Assembly (NCBI GenBank): GCA_000277445.1
Contig: AJWJ01000055.1
Coordinates: 1-64,000, forward strand
Direction of reading: 5' to 3'
DNA: 64,000 nt
Source: Polysphondylium violaceum
Taxonomy: Eukaryota > Evosea > Eumycetozoa > Dictyosteliales > Dictyosteliaceae
Both the position numbers and the translations under genes were made by a program. Below, piece by piece: positions 10,696-21,981 of the stretch; position 1 is the first letter of the stretch; every line of letters starts with the position of its first letter. Under the pieces are notes generated by a model. That model was not told the origin of the DNA. It made no database searches and was given only the letters and a program-made list of their open reading frames with translations.

Positions 10696-12305
10696 ATGGG
10701 TTTAAATATGTCAATTTTATATACTGGTAAAAGAAATAAATTGTTGAATGATTCACCGACACTATCATCATCGAATCCAAATAACAATAACAACAATTAT
10801 AATAATAATAACAATAATAATCATGGTAGTGGCATTAATAGTATAAGTCTAAGTGATGAAGACTATGGCAAATCATCTTCATCTTCATCTTCATCATCCA
10901 TTACTACAGAATCATATTCATTATCATCATCACCAAAACAACCAAATTCACCAATGATTAATAGTAGTAATAGTAATAATAATACCACATCATTTTGTAA
11001 TAATCCATTTAAATTTTCATTTTTTAAATGGACTCTATTAGAATCTGGATCAACCATGAAAGGTTCCCCACCATCAAGTAGATATGCTCATACAATGGTT
11101 TCAATAGAGAATAAAATCTATGTATTTGGTGGTTATAATAGAACCTATTTAAATGATATTCATATTTTTGATACTGGTAATTATTAATATATTAATTATT
11201 AATTATCTATCGATATTAATATATTAATATATAAAAACTATAGATAAAAATGAATGGAGTTTAGCAGATACCAAAGGTACTCCACCCATTGGTAGAGCAT
11301 TTCATAGTTCATGGTGTTGGGGTAAAAAGTTGTATATATATGCAGGATTTAATGGTAAATTAATATTAAATGATTTATACTCATTGGATACAGAAGAGAT
11401 GGTATGGACACTTGAACAAACCAATGGATTTCCACCCAAACCTAGATTTGAACACACCACCTCATTGGTAGGATCATCAATCTATTTGTTTGGAGGGGCA
11501 AATGACTCGTATTGGCTCTCTGATGTACATATTTTAAATTTAGAGACACTGACATGGAAACCATTGAATGTCTTTGGCGAATCGCCACCCAGACCAAGAT
11601 GTGCTCACTCGATGGCTGTCAGAGGATCTAATATATTTGTGTTTGGTGGTTATGACGGACACATAAGATTGAATGATATCTATGCCCTAGACACTGAAAA
11701 GAATAAATGGCATTGTTTGTCTAATCACAATCAAAGAAAAATAGGTAGAGCAGCACATACTGCATCCATGATTGACAATCTCATGGTCTTGTTGGGTGGT
11801 TTTGATGGTACATCTAGATTAAATGATGTATCTGTGTTTGATACCAAAACACTCGAATGGAAACCTACCATCATATCTGGTACTCCTCCAACCATAAGAT
11901 CATATCATTGCTCAACAATTGTAAATAACAAAATGTATATTTTTGGTGGCTATGGTGAATCAAATATTTTAAATGATATTTATATTTTAGAATCTGGTAA
12001 TGTATTTTTAATTTATGTAGTTTAATAATATTATTAATACTAATTATTAATATTATATAGTATTTCCAAGTTTATCTGATCTTTGTATATTAAATATATT
12101 ATTATCAAAAACGTTAAATGATGAATTGGGTAATAGTGGTGGTAGTAATGATAAACATAAACTTAGTGATCAACAATTTGAAAAACTCATTCAATTATTA
12201 CCAGAAAATCTAAGAATACAAATCAGTCAAACTAAACTTTTAAACCATTGGTGGACTTCAATATTACAAAAACCAACTTCAACCTTACCGAAATCTTATG
12301 AATAA
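10696..12305 (+). CDS. Kelch-repeat protein, possible N-myristoylation
   Basis: Three exons, 10696..11176, 11244..11996 and 12061..12305, joined at phase 1 twice (492 aa). The N-terminus MGLNMSILYTGKR fits the MGxxxS N-myristoylation pattern. It is followed by an Asn/Ser-rich disordered region to ~residue 110. Six kelch blades then follow at ~115-405, each with the R-x-x-H ... VFGG(Y/F) ... LND(I/V) signature (YVFGGYNRTYLNDIH, YIYAGFNGKLILNDL, FVFGGYDGHIRLNDI and so on), predicting a beta-propeller. The C-terminal ~75 residues are helical with no recognised domain. The role is probably as a scaffold or adaptor, and the partner is unknown. The start is the first ATG after a CA-rich leader. Confidence 0.85.
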
Positions 12306-13197
12306 ATTGTTTTTATTTGTTTACTTTATTTTTCAAAAAAAAAAAGAAGAAAATATAATCTGATCAAAAAAAAAAAAAAAAAAAAAAAAAACAAAATCTC
12401 ATATCTTTCAAGTCGAAAGTTAAAAGAAAGTCGATTGGGAGGCAATTACTAAAGTATTTATAAAAAAACAAAACACACCAAATCCAAGTAACTACTCGAC
12501 CAATATTTGCAAATAATCTAAAATTATCAGAGTTTTTGATTGGATAAAGACGATAAAAAAAAAATGAAACCCAACAAAGTGCAATGGGGTCTAAAAAAAT
12601 GAACGTTTTGAGAGAAAAGGAGGAAAAATATCAAAAAAAGTTTAATCCCAATCAAAGCGAGATTAAAGTCATTGCAACAAAAAAATATTTTAAAAAAAAA
12701 TACACTCGTATGATACGCTTTAGGTCTCTGACCACTGAAAAAAGTGTCTAAAAAAAACAAAACAAAATCTTGATCAAAAAAACTATTTCCATTCAAATAA
12801 TAAAAAAAAAAAAAAAACAATACAATACAGTCGAGTCAATTTCCTACCCCCCCAATAATACACAGAAGCCGTTGTTTGGTGTCAATATTTTCGGTACGAA
12901 AAAAAAAAAACATTTTGATTATTTTTTTTTTAATTTTTTTTTTCGAAATCTGTGATTTTTTTTTTGGATGACCAACCCCCATTTTTTTCAAAAAAAGATC
13001 AGTTGGGCTTTTTTTAATACCTACCTGTACCAAAATTCATTGTAAATTTGTTATAAACTTATCACTCTTGTCGTTTTTTTTTTTTTCTTTCTTTTATATA
13101 TATCCTTGTACTATTAGTGTTTTTTAAAATTTTTATATCTTAAGATAAATATATATATATAAAAAGAGAAAACAAGATATAAATTTAAAAACAAAAA
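12306..13197. other. Homopolymer-rich intergenic spacer
   Basis: 892 bp of spacer with poly-A runs at 12365-12391, 12796-12815 and 12900-12911 and poly-T runs at 12923-12965 and 13075-13092. A few short GC-rich words occur (for example 12420-12445). No coding frame was accepted. The overlapping frames on both strands are Lys or Phe runs. Confidence 0.6.
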
Positions 13198-15353
13198 ATG
13201 AATATAAAAATATTTTTATTTTTATTGTTATCAGCAATATTAATAAATAATGTAATTTCAATTCCCCGAGTTGAATTAAAGTTGGCATTGGTTTTAGAAG
13301 GAAGAGTAGATGATTTGGGTATTAATTATATTATTAATCAAGGTGTAGCATTAACTGAAGCCGATTTGAAGCTTTCAGATGTAAAAGTTTTGTCAAGTAT
13401 TGATAGTCATGATCTCACTTATGACACTATTCAATCAAACATTGATAGAGATGGAGTACAATACAACTTTTTCATCACCAGTTCAAAAGTACATGCTGAT
13501 GCTGCTATTGAATTGGCTAAAAAATATTCAAATGTTTATTTCCTCGTCTATGGTTTCTTTGGCAACAAAGAGCTTCCAAAAAATGTTGCTACCTATTATG
13601 ACAATCCAATGTCATACTTTTACATGCTTGGTTATATTGCCGGTTCTTTTAGTGAAAATGTTGGTCTAGTTGTTCCTGGTCCACCTGTCGAAAACTATTA
13701 TACATCCAATAGCTTTTTCGCTGGTATCAAGGCTGCAAATAAAAATTCTAAATTACATGTTGTTGCCACTTCATCCTACGATGATGACGACACTGCAAAT
13801 GGTGCTGCTCAAATGTTACTCAATCCAGATTTAAATATTAATCTTGTTTCAACTAGTCAAACAAATATGTTGGTACCAAGACTTTTCTTTGACAAGACTT
13901 TATTTGCTTTGGGTTCCAATGGTTTTCCTCATAGTATTATCTATGGTAACAAAGTTTTACAATCAATTGTTAGAGATTATTCAATTACTTTTGAACATGT
14001 AACTCAATTAATTTTAAATGATACCTTTGTTAATAATCCAGTATTTTATTGTGATTTCCATAATGGTTTCTATAAATTTGAAGATTTTAGTTTTTTAGTA
14101 TGTAGTAATTTAAATTTAATTATATATATTTAATATTTAAACTTTATATTAATAATTTTTTTTAGATTAATAAAACTCAAGTAGATAGTATTAATAAAGA
14201 GTTGGAATCTTTAAAAGCAGGAAATACACCATATTTATGTGATCCAATTGAAAATGGAAATTGTAAAACTTATGATCAAGCTCATGAAGCAGATATTCAT
14301 CCAGGTATTAATAATTTGGGTTATTATGCAGTACCAACAGTTGAAGTATATAGTACCAAAGGTATTAATAGTACTTTTATTTCTCTTTCAATTATTGAAA
14401 TTGCTCTTTGCTTAATTATTGCTCTTGTAGTTGTTATATTCTTTAAAGACAACTTGAATATCAAATATTCTACCATTCCATTTTGTATTTTACTCTTGTT
14501 GGGTGTCTGTTTGATTGGAGCTGCTGTATTTTTATGGAATTATAGATACAAAAACGATAGCCTTTGTGATAGTAGAATTTGGATGGCATCCATTGGTTAC
14601 AACTTAATGATTGGTCTTATGATTATCAAAGACACTTTGATTTATCTTAAATTCAAGAAAATGGTTGCAACCAAAGACACCAAGATTAGTCCAGTTCCAA
14701 TTAGTCAAGTTTTAATGTACTTTGCTCCATTGATGATCATTGACATTATTTTATTGTCCATTTACTCTGGTATTGGTGAACCAGCCAAATTAAATGATCT
14801 CGGTTTAGATGGTATTGGTAAATACGAATACACTCAAAATTGTGTAAATAATAACAAAGGTAATGTTGTCATTTACATTATCCTCATTTTCCACGGTCTT
14901 CAACTTTTGTATGGTTGCTTTATTGCTTGGAAGACTCGTGTCGTCGATTTAGAAGAGTTTGTTGAAGTCCACGATTTCGCCACCTCTATCTATTTAATTA
15001 GTTTCTGTAGTTTTATTATTATCGCCTTGATGACTGGTATCTCTAGCACTAGCAACAAGAATACCATTATTTCTGCCGCTGCCATTTTCACTTCATTCTC
15101 TTGCGCTCTCATTGTATTTGGTTCCAAATTCTGGAAGATTTACAAACCAGTCGAAGATGATGGTCTTCCACAAATCAAATTAAAGAGCAAAAAGGATATG
15201 AGTAATTCAAAGAGTTCAAAATCTGTGTCTGCCTCAAAGAGTTCTGCTCCCGCTGATTCTCCAAATACCTCTGCTCTCAAGAGCATCAATATGCAAGCTT
15301 TTGTCAATCCAATTGAAAGTCAAAGTAAAGCTGCTGCCAATAATGAAGAATAA
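13198..15353 (+). CDS. Family 3 GPCR, metabotropic glutamate receptor-like (Grl)
   Basis: Two exons, 13198..14097 and 14166..15353, phase 0 (695 aa). A signal peptide (~1-21) precedes an extracellular BMP/Med-type periplasmic-binding fold (~25-370; LKLALVLEGRVDDLG, FFITSSKVHADAAI, YMLGYIAGSFSENVGLV). This is the hallmark ectodomain of dictyostelid Grl receptors. Seven hydrophobic segments follow at roughly 400-625, including SIIEIALCLIIALVVVIFF and IPFCILLLLGVCLIGAAVF. A Ser/Ala-rich cytoplasmic tail follows. Such receptors sense GABA, glutamate or developmental factors in Dictyostelium, but the ligand here cannot be read from sequence. Full length for the family, with no break seen. Confidence 0.92.
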
Positions 15354-15664
15354 GATGTTTTTTTTTTTTATTTCCAATTATTTTTTTAGCGAAAACAATA
15401 TATAGAATATAATAATAAATAATACTAATAACAATAAGAGTATAATATAAAATTAAATAATTTAAATAAATAAATAAAAACCGATTAAAAATAATATATT
15501 TATTTAAATTAATAATAGTTTAAAAATAGATGGATATGAGTGTGACTCAACCAAATTCATTGTGTGTTTTTTTTAAAAAATTTTATTTTTAAGTTTTTTT
15601 TTTTTTTTTTTTTTTTGTTTTATTTGATTTAGATATATGAAGATACCAATATAACCAAAAAAAG
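15354..15664. other. Short intergenic spacer
   Basis: 311 bp between same-strand genes, AT-rich, with a poly-T run (15594-15616) shortly before the next ATG. No other feature was seen. Confidence 0.6.
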
Positions 15665-16986
15665 ATGTTGTCGCCTCAAGATAATAGTAATAGTAATAGT
15701 AACAATAATCATGGTAATATTGGTAATTTAGGATCATATTCAAGTTTACGTAAAATAGATCAACAACAACAAGAGAATAAATTATTGGAAAGATTAAAGT
15801 TGTTTGATTTCTATCCAAAATTAGATGATGATGTACCTAGACAGAAAACAACATTTGGTGGAGCAATCACCGTGGTTTGTTTGGTCATCACAATGTATTT
15901 ATTAGTATCTGAAATTTATTTTTATACATTCCCAATTAGAGAACACTCTCTTAGGGTAGATGTAACTCGTGGTTCAAGATTACCAATCAACATTGATATT
16001 CATTTCCCAGAACTTGTTTGTACAGATATAACAATTGATGTAGTAGATGGTATTGATGGTAGACCCATTAGAGATGCGGCCTATCAAATTATTAAACAAA
16101 GATTAGATGCGAAGGGTGTTCCTTTTGCTGAAGGAAAAGCTTTAGGTAAAGAGATATAATGATATAGTTGTATATAAATGTATATATATATTAATTGGTA
16201 ATTATTATAGCTGGATCAAAGGGTATATTTAGTAAATTTGAATGTACTAAATGTGAATTACCTAGCTTCCGTAAACATTCATTATTTTATAAACAAAAGT
16301 GTTGTAATTCATGTGAGGATCTTAGAAATTTCTATAGATCTAATAGAATACCACAAAATTTAGCAGATACAGAGCCACAATGTTTGATAGAGAAACCAGT
16401 GACTGATGATGAGGGCTGCAGAATCTATGGTACATTGGTGGTGCAAAAGATGAAGGGTGATTTCCATATTCTTGCAGGCACATCTACCGATGAAAAGCAT
16501 GATGACCATATACACCATGTCCATCATATCACCAAAGAGACATTCAACAGACTCAACCAATTCAACATTACACACCATATCCACCAATTCTCTTTTGGCG
16601 AGCCCATCGAAGGCTTGATGAATCCCTTGGAGGGCGAAGGTATCCTTGTCAAAGGCTTGGGTATCCAAGTGTACTACATTCAGGTCGTTCCAACCATTTA
16701 CAAAAAGAATGATTATATCCTCGAAACCAACCAATACTCTTTTACTCGTGATTACAAACCCATTTCCAATTTCTTCCAACAGAATCAAGCCTTTCCCGGT
16801 ATCTATTTCAAGTATGACATGAGTCCACTCATGATCGAGGTCGATCAGAGTTCAAAACCATTCTCAGAGTTGGTCACCTCTATCTGTGCCATCGGCGGTG
16901 GTATGTATGTTGCCTTTGGTTTACTATACAACATTACATATAAAATATTTTATAAAATAACAAATAAAAATAAAGCAAATAAATAA
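15665..16986 (+). CDS. ergic3: ERGIC3/Erv46-like COPII cargo receptor
   Basis: Two exons, 15665..16145 and 16211..16986, phase 1 (418 aa; the human protein is 383). An Asn/Ser/Gln-rich N-terminal extension precedes the family core: FDFYPKLDDDVPRQKTTFGG, the first membrane segment (~residues 70-90), then the lumenal beta domain (INIDIHFPELVCTDITIDV, KQRLDAKGVPF). A Cys-rich block, CTKCE ... KCCNSCEDLRNFY, distinguishes Erv46/ERGIC3 from Erv41/ERGIC2. VYYIQVVPTIYKK, YDMSPLMIEV and a second membrane segment near the C-terminus match the human protein. It cycles between ER and Golgi with Erv41 and retrieves or sorts cargo. The His-rich stretch DDHIHHVHH corresponds to the HVHVHD region of the human protein. 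Confidence 0.93.
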
Positions 16987-17285
16987 ATATATATATGTAT
17001 TTTTTTTTAAAATAGACATCTACATCTACAAATATAAATTATTGAATTGTTTTTTATATTATTACTCGTTTAGTGTGTGTGGTATGGTATTTTTAAAATA
17101 AAATTAATAATCACTTTATTTCCATTTTTATTTAAAACACATTCACACAGATGGTTTGTGATAGTACCCCATATTCAGAAATATCCTCTTTTTTCTCTCT
17201 ATTTTTTACACAGGCAATGATTATAAATAGTTGATTTTAAAAAACATTATTCATTCATTCATTTAGTGATATCTAAATTTAGAAA

Positions 17286-18130
17286 ATGAAGTTAATAACT
17301 ATATTTTTATTATTTTTAATTTCAATTTATTTTGTTTCTGCTAGTTTGTATATCATGATTTCTATTTTTAAATATTAGTTTACTAAATTTTAAAATTACT
17401 ATAAATAGTTAAAATTATTAAAAATGAAAAAACCAAAATTTATGTTAATTCAGATCCAAAACAATTGAGATTCAATTATGATGGTGATAATCAAGTGGTG
17501 GTACAACCGGAATCTTGTGATCAGGGTGTTTGTGTATTTGATTTAAAGGAATACACAAAGAAATGGTTTGACAGGGCTTTGTTTTTCGACTTTGCCAATC
17601 AGACCTATGAGGTGTTGGTTAGATATCCATTGGTAGACATTGACACTATTCCATCACCCGCAACCAATGGTGGAAAAATTAATTTCAATGCATTGTTTCT
17701 CATGTACAATGCACAAATTAGCAAGATTAAATACATTGATTTCTTTGGTGGTCTTAGATTAGATTGGCCAGATGTGGATTATGATACTGGTGATCATACC
17801 AAAGTATCCCTTGTTTTCCCACCCGGTATTGGTGAATTTACTATCTGCACACTCGATGACAAATACTATAAGTCATCATATGCTCAGCCATTAATCAAAT
17901 CTGTCGCTATATCCAATGAAAATAACAAAAAAGTAACTCTTGTTGGGTCCAATTTCTATACAAATATTGATTTCATTAGAGTTTCAATCAATGATGATAT
18001 GATTTCCCAAGATGCAATAGAATCTGTTTCTTATAAAAACATTGTTTTTACATCACCCATATTACTGAGTGCTGGTGATAACATTAGTCTTGAAGTTGGT
18101 ACTTTTATGACTAATTTCACAATGATTTAA
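17286..18130 (+). CDS. Secreted IPT/TIG-like protein
   Basis: Two exons, 17286..17343 and 17409..18130, phase 1 (259 aa). Exon 1 encodes only the signal peptide (MKLITIFLLFLISIYFVSA), a layout common for secreted dictyostelid proteins. The donor is GTTTGT. The mature part reads as beta-strand rich. The last ~90 residues (PLIKSVAISNENNKKVTLVG, SNFYTNIDFIRVSIND, NIVFTSPILLSAGDNISLEV) follow the IPT/TIG immunoglobulin-like pattern. There is no membrane anchor, so it is probably released. It is short compared with Tgr-type adhesion proteins, which have several such domains plus an anchor. The window also holds TMEM260, the enzyme that O-mannosylates IPT domains. Confidence 0.65.
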
Positions 18131-18705
18131 AATAAAAAATAGTCTCTTATCTTTAGCCAAGAGTAAAATTTATCCTTTGAGAGCTACTACTGAATTAGTG
18201 ATTACAAATACCAGTTCCCAAGGTATTCGCGTAAAATCTGGCTATATATCCCTCTTTTGAAATTTGAAACATATATGTTGTTTTATTGATGTTCACAATA
18301 AAATTACATTCAAACTCTTTGGAGCTCCAAATTTGATTTGGTCTGGTAAGGAATCCAACATCATTCTCTAATAGTTTATAATTAACAATTCATCCAAAAT
18401 AAATAGAAAAAAAATTTTTGATTTAAAAACTTTTGCGCGCCTTTTTTCAAACCGTTAGGGAAATTTAAAAATTTTTTAAAATTTGGGTGTGGGAAAAAAG
18501 ATTTGTTTTGATTGATTATTACATGCACCTCGTTCAATATTTGTCAAGAAAAGATATACTCAACATACATACACACACACACACAATATATTATTCATGG
18601 ATAATATAGTATAGTATCACCGTACAAGCACCACAATTATAGATATATTATAGACAGATTCCATTTTTCAAATTTAGATCCAATAGAATATGAAATCACG
18701 AGAAA
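18131..18705. other. Spacer containing gene relic and mps1 promoter
   Basis: 575 bp. The first ~260 bp look coding in composition (see the minus-strand relic at 18195-18389). The rest is AT-rich with a short GCGCGCC word near 18434 and a CA repeat at about 18566-18583, leading into the mps1 start. Confidence 0.5.
18195..18389 (-). pseudogene. Orphan minus-strand coding fragment
   Basis: An open minus frame of 64 codons ends in TAA at 18195. It has no ATG, and a stop sits directly upstream. Composition is protein-like (VGFLTRPNQIWSSKEF, NFIVNINKTTYMFQISKEG), suggestive of beta strands. It could be the remains of a secreted-protein gene or a missed terminal exon. No parent gene was identified. 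Confidence 0.3.
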
Positions 18706-21642
18706 ATGGAAAACTATAATCCAAATATAATTAGATCAACAACAATAAATCAACCAACAAAGAATCATCATAGTAGTCACCATAGTAGTCATCATAGTAG
18801 TCACCATCATCATCATAGTCATTTTACATCACCTACACATTTAAATAATCATAATAATATGACATCACTTTCACCCATAGCACAGGCATTAAAGAATGCA
18901 AAATCAAAGAGACAAGATACATCAGATCCATCTTGGTGGTGGAATTGTTTAATATTGCCAGAGTTAAATAAATATAAGCAATTGCAGATAAAGAATGAGG
19001 ATGATAATCAAGCATTACTTAAACTCTTTCAAAGAGCTCAAAGTTGCATTGATCATAAAGATCATAATCAAAATATAGATCTATCAATTATTTATTCAAG
19101 TTTTATAGCTTTTCATATGTAATTATTATTAGTGTATATAATCGTATAGTAGAGATTAATAGACTAATATAAAGGTATCCTTTTTCTATAGATCAATAAA
19201 TGAGTATGATGATGCAAAAGATTTATTAAAATTAATGAAAGTAAACAAGATGAATATGAAATTAGCAGAGATATTTATATCTATGGCAACGATAGAGGTT
19301 GCCAATGGTAATTTCCAAAAAGCAAGAGATATAATATCCAAAGGTGTTGAAAAAGAAGCAGAGCCACTTGAAGATTTAAAAGCATTTTTATCAAGTATCA
19401 TTAAAAAAGAAAAGAGCCAAAAGAGAATGGAGCAACAAAAACAACAACAAGAATTAAAGGAACAGGAACAACAACAACAGCACCAACCCATTCAAAAGTC
19501 ACTTTCTAGTACAAGTCAAATTAAAAGACAAAGACCATCAATGTTGTCTCAAAATTTATCATTTAGAGCTAGTACCACCACTGCTGCTGTAAATACATCG
19601 GTTGTTATGGATCAATCTTCATTTTCAACACCAATGAATAAATCCAATTATCAACCCTATGGTTCAACCTCTGTTAGTACTACACAGCACCAAAATACAG
19701 CAAGATTATCAATCGCTGATCAACAACAACAACAAGGATCAATATCAACATCAAAATTAAAAACATTTGGTTTAGGTTTAAAGCTAATGCCATCTAGAGT
19801 TTTAAAAAATCATGAAGAAGAAGAAGAAGAGGAGGAAGAAGAAGAAGATGTAGATGATCAAGAAAAAGGAAAAGATATAAATCAAGATTATGATAGCAAT
19901 AGTAGTAAGAGTACCGGTCATGGTTTTAAAGATGATGTAAATAGTCAGCAAGATGATGAAATGGAAGATTTGGATGAATATGAAAGCCATGAAGATGATC
20001 AAGATCAAATGGATGACTCTTATGAATCTGATATTAGTACATCTGAAGATAATAATAGGAATAACAATAATAATAACAATAACAATAATAACAATAATAA
20101 CAATAGTAATAATAATAATATTTCAAGAGAAATTCATAATATTAAAAATATGAATATAAATGAATCAAAAACACCACCACAAACTATCGTATCATCAGAG
20201 TCTACACCAACATTTACATCTACAGAAAAAACTGGTATATCAAAAACTCATATAATCAATACAAATAGTGAAATTATAGGAGCTGCTATTGGACAAAAAC
20301 AATCTCGATATTCATATACTCCTTCAACATATGCAGGAAATAATCAACCAATATCTGCTCAAAAAAAACAATCAATTTCTCCATTAAAAAAACCTGTACA
20401 GCAACAACAATTACACAATAATCAACAACATCAACATATTCCTCAACAACAATCACATCAATCTCAACAACCTCAACCACAACAAAAAGTTACACAACAA
20501 CAACAACAACAACAACAGCAACAACAGCAACAACAGCAACAGCAACAACAGCAACAGCAACAACAGCAACAGCAACAAAAACAAACATCAAGTATTCAAA
20601 ATGAAAACATTGATAAAGAAAAAGCATTTGATTCTGCAAAGAATTGGTGTGAAATTGCATGGGTAAATAATAAGCCATTTTTGAGAATTGAATTTATTGG
20701 TAAAGGAGGTAGTGGAAGAGTTTATAAAGTACTAAGTAGTGATTTAAAGATTTATGCACTTAAATATGTTTGTTTAAAGTAAGTATAGAGGAGTAATGAT
20801 AATCAACAAATTTATTATTTATTATTAACAACAAATAATTAACATAATCTAAATTTATAGATCAGAGCATCAAAGTGAAATTGATTCACAAGTAAATGAA
20901 ATTGAAATGTTAAAAAGATTAAAAGGTCATTCAAATATTATTCAATTGATAGATTATGAAATTAATCTTGCAAAAGGATATATTTTATTGGTATTGGAAT
21001 TTGGTGAACTTGATTTACAAAAATCACTTTCAAAAATTAAAACACCTCAAGGTGGTACAGATGTAAACTTTATGCGAGTTTATTGGCAGCAAATGCTTCA
21101 AGCCGTTCATACAATCCATGAAGAGAGAATCGTTCATGGTGATTTAAAACCTGCAAATTTTGTTTCAGTAGAAGGTAGTCTTAAACTAATCGATTTTGGC
21201 ATTGCAAAAGCAATTCAATCAGATGATACTACAAATATCATTAGAGATAGTCAAATTGGTACTATAAATTATATTTCCCCCGAAGCATTAATAGATACCT
21301 CTCCTCATGCTGGAAAACAATGTATGAAGGTAAAGTATAATATTTTTTATTTCAATTCAATTTATTAATATTTTATTAAATATTTTATAGCTTGGTAGAG
21401 CAAGTGATATTTGGTCACTTGGTTGTATATTATATGAAATGGCATATGGTTATTCACCTTTTAAACATTATCCAAACATTATTCAAAAGTATCAAGCCAT
21501 TATTAATCCAAATCATAAAATTGAATTTCCTCCTCATAAAAATTTAAATCTTTTAGAAGTCTTAAAATTATGTCTCAGAAGAAATCCTCAAGATAGACCA
21601 ACCATCCCTCAACTATTGGATCATCAGTTTTTAAAAAATTAG
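18706..21642 (+). CDS. mps1: Spindle-checkpoint kinase Mps1/TTK
   Basis: Four exons, 18706..19118, 19192..20778, 20861..21329 and 21391..21642, phases 2, 2 and 0 (about 906 aa). A His/Ser repeat opens the protein. Residues ~75-235 form a helical region matching the TPR-like N-terminal domain of Mps1 ([33 protein letters not shown]). A long disordered middle holds acidic, poly-Asn and poly-Gln tracts. The kinase domain (~645-905) has [36 protein letters not shown] and [15 protein letters not shown]. The last blocks are nearly the human TTK text (HSDLKPANF, DFGIANQMQPD). Gly replaces Arg in HRD, as expected since TTK has Ser there. It phosphorylates kinetochore proteins to delay anaphase. Confidence 0.95.
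20496..20582 (+). repeat. CAA/CAG repeat (poly-Gln) inside mps1
   Basis: About 29 consecutive Gln codons, mixed CAA and CAG, in frame between the disordered middle and the kinase domain. The mixed codons argue for a long-standing coding tract, not a pure unstable microsatellite. Confidence 0.95.
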
Positions 21643-21981
21643 ATTAAGTTTTGGTTTTTTTTAATTCTTTTATGATCCATTATATGTTTATTTATTGAAT
21701 AAATCTATTTTTTGTCTCAAAAAATTAATTTCCTTTTGAAAACCTATCCTACAAAAAACCGTTGAACTAGTTAGATTTAAATAATACTCTTTTTTTTTGA
21801 TTAAAAAAAAATAAACAAAATTTAAATTTAAAACTTTCTATTTTTTTCAAAAAAAAAAAATTGTTTGAAAAGAAATCATTGAACGAGAGAGATTAAAAAA
21901 AAAATAAGAAAACAGAAATCATCAAACATCTTTTTTGAATGTGTGAAAAAAAAACTATTATAAAATATATCTCTATTGATA
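21643..21981. other. Intergenic spacer
   Basis: 339 bp of A/T-run-rich spacer between same-strand genes. No feature was seen beyond poly-A and poly-T. Confidence 0.6.

Noticed and set aside
16360-16788. 142 aa minus-strand frame over ERGIC3
   Set aside because: It is the mirror of a well-conserved coding exon and has no independent support.
18750-18830. Imperfect CATAGTAGT repeat as a possible tandem element
   Set aside because: It is coding, giving a His/Ser repeat at the start of mps1.
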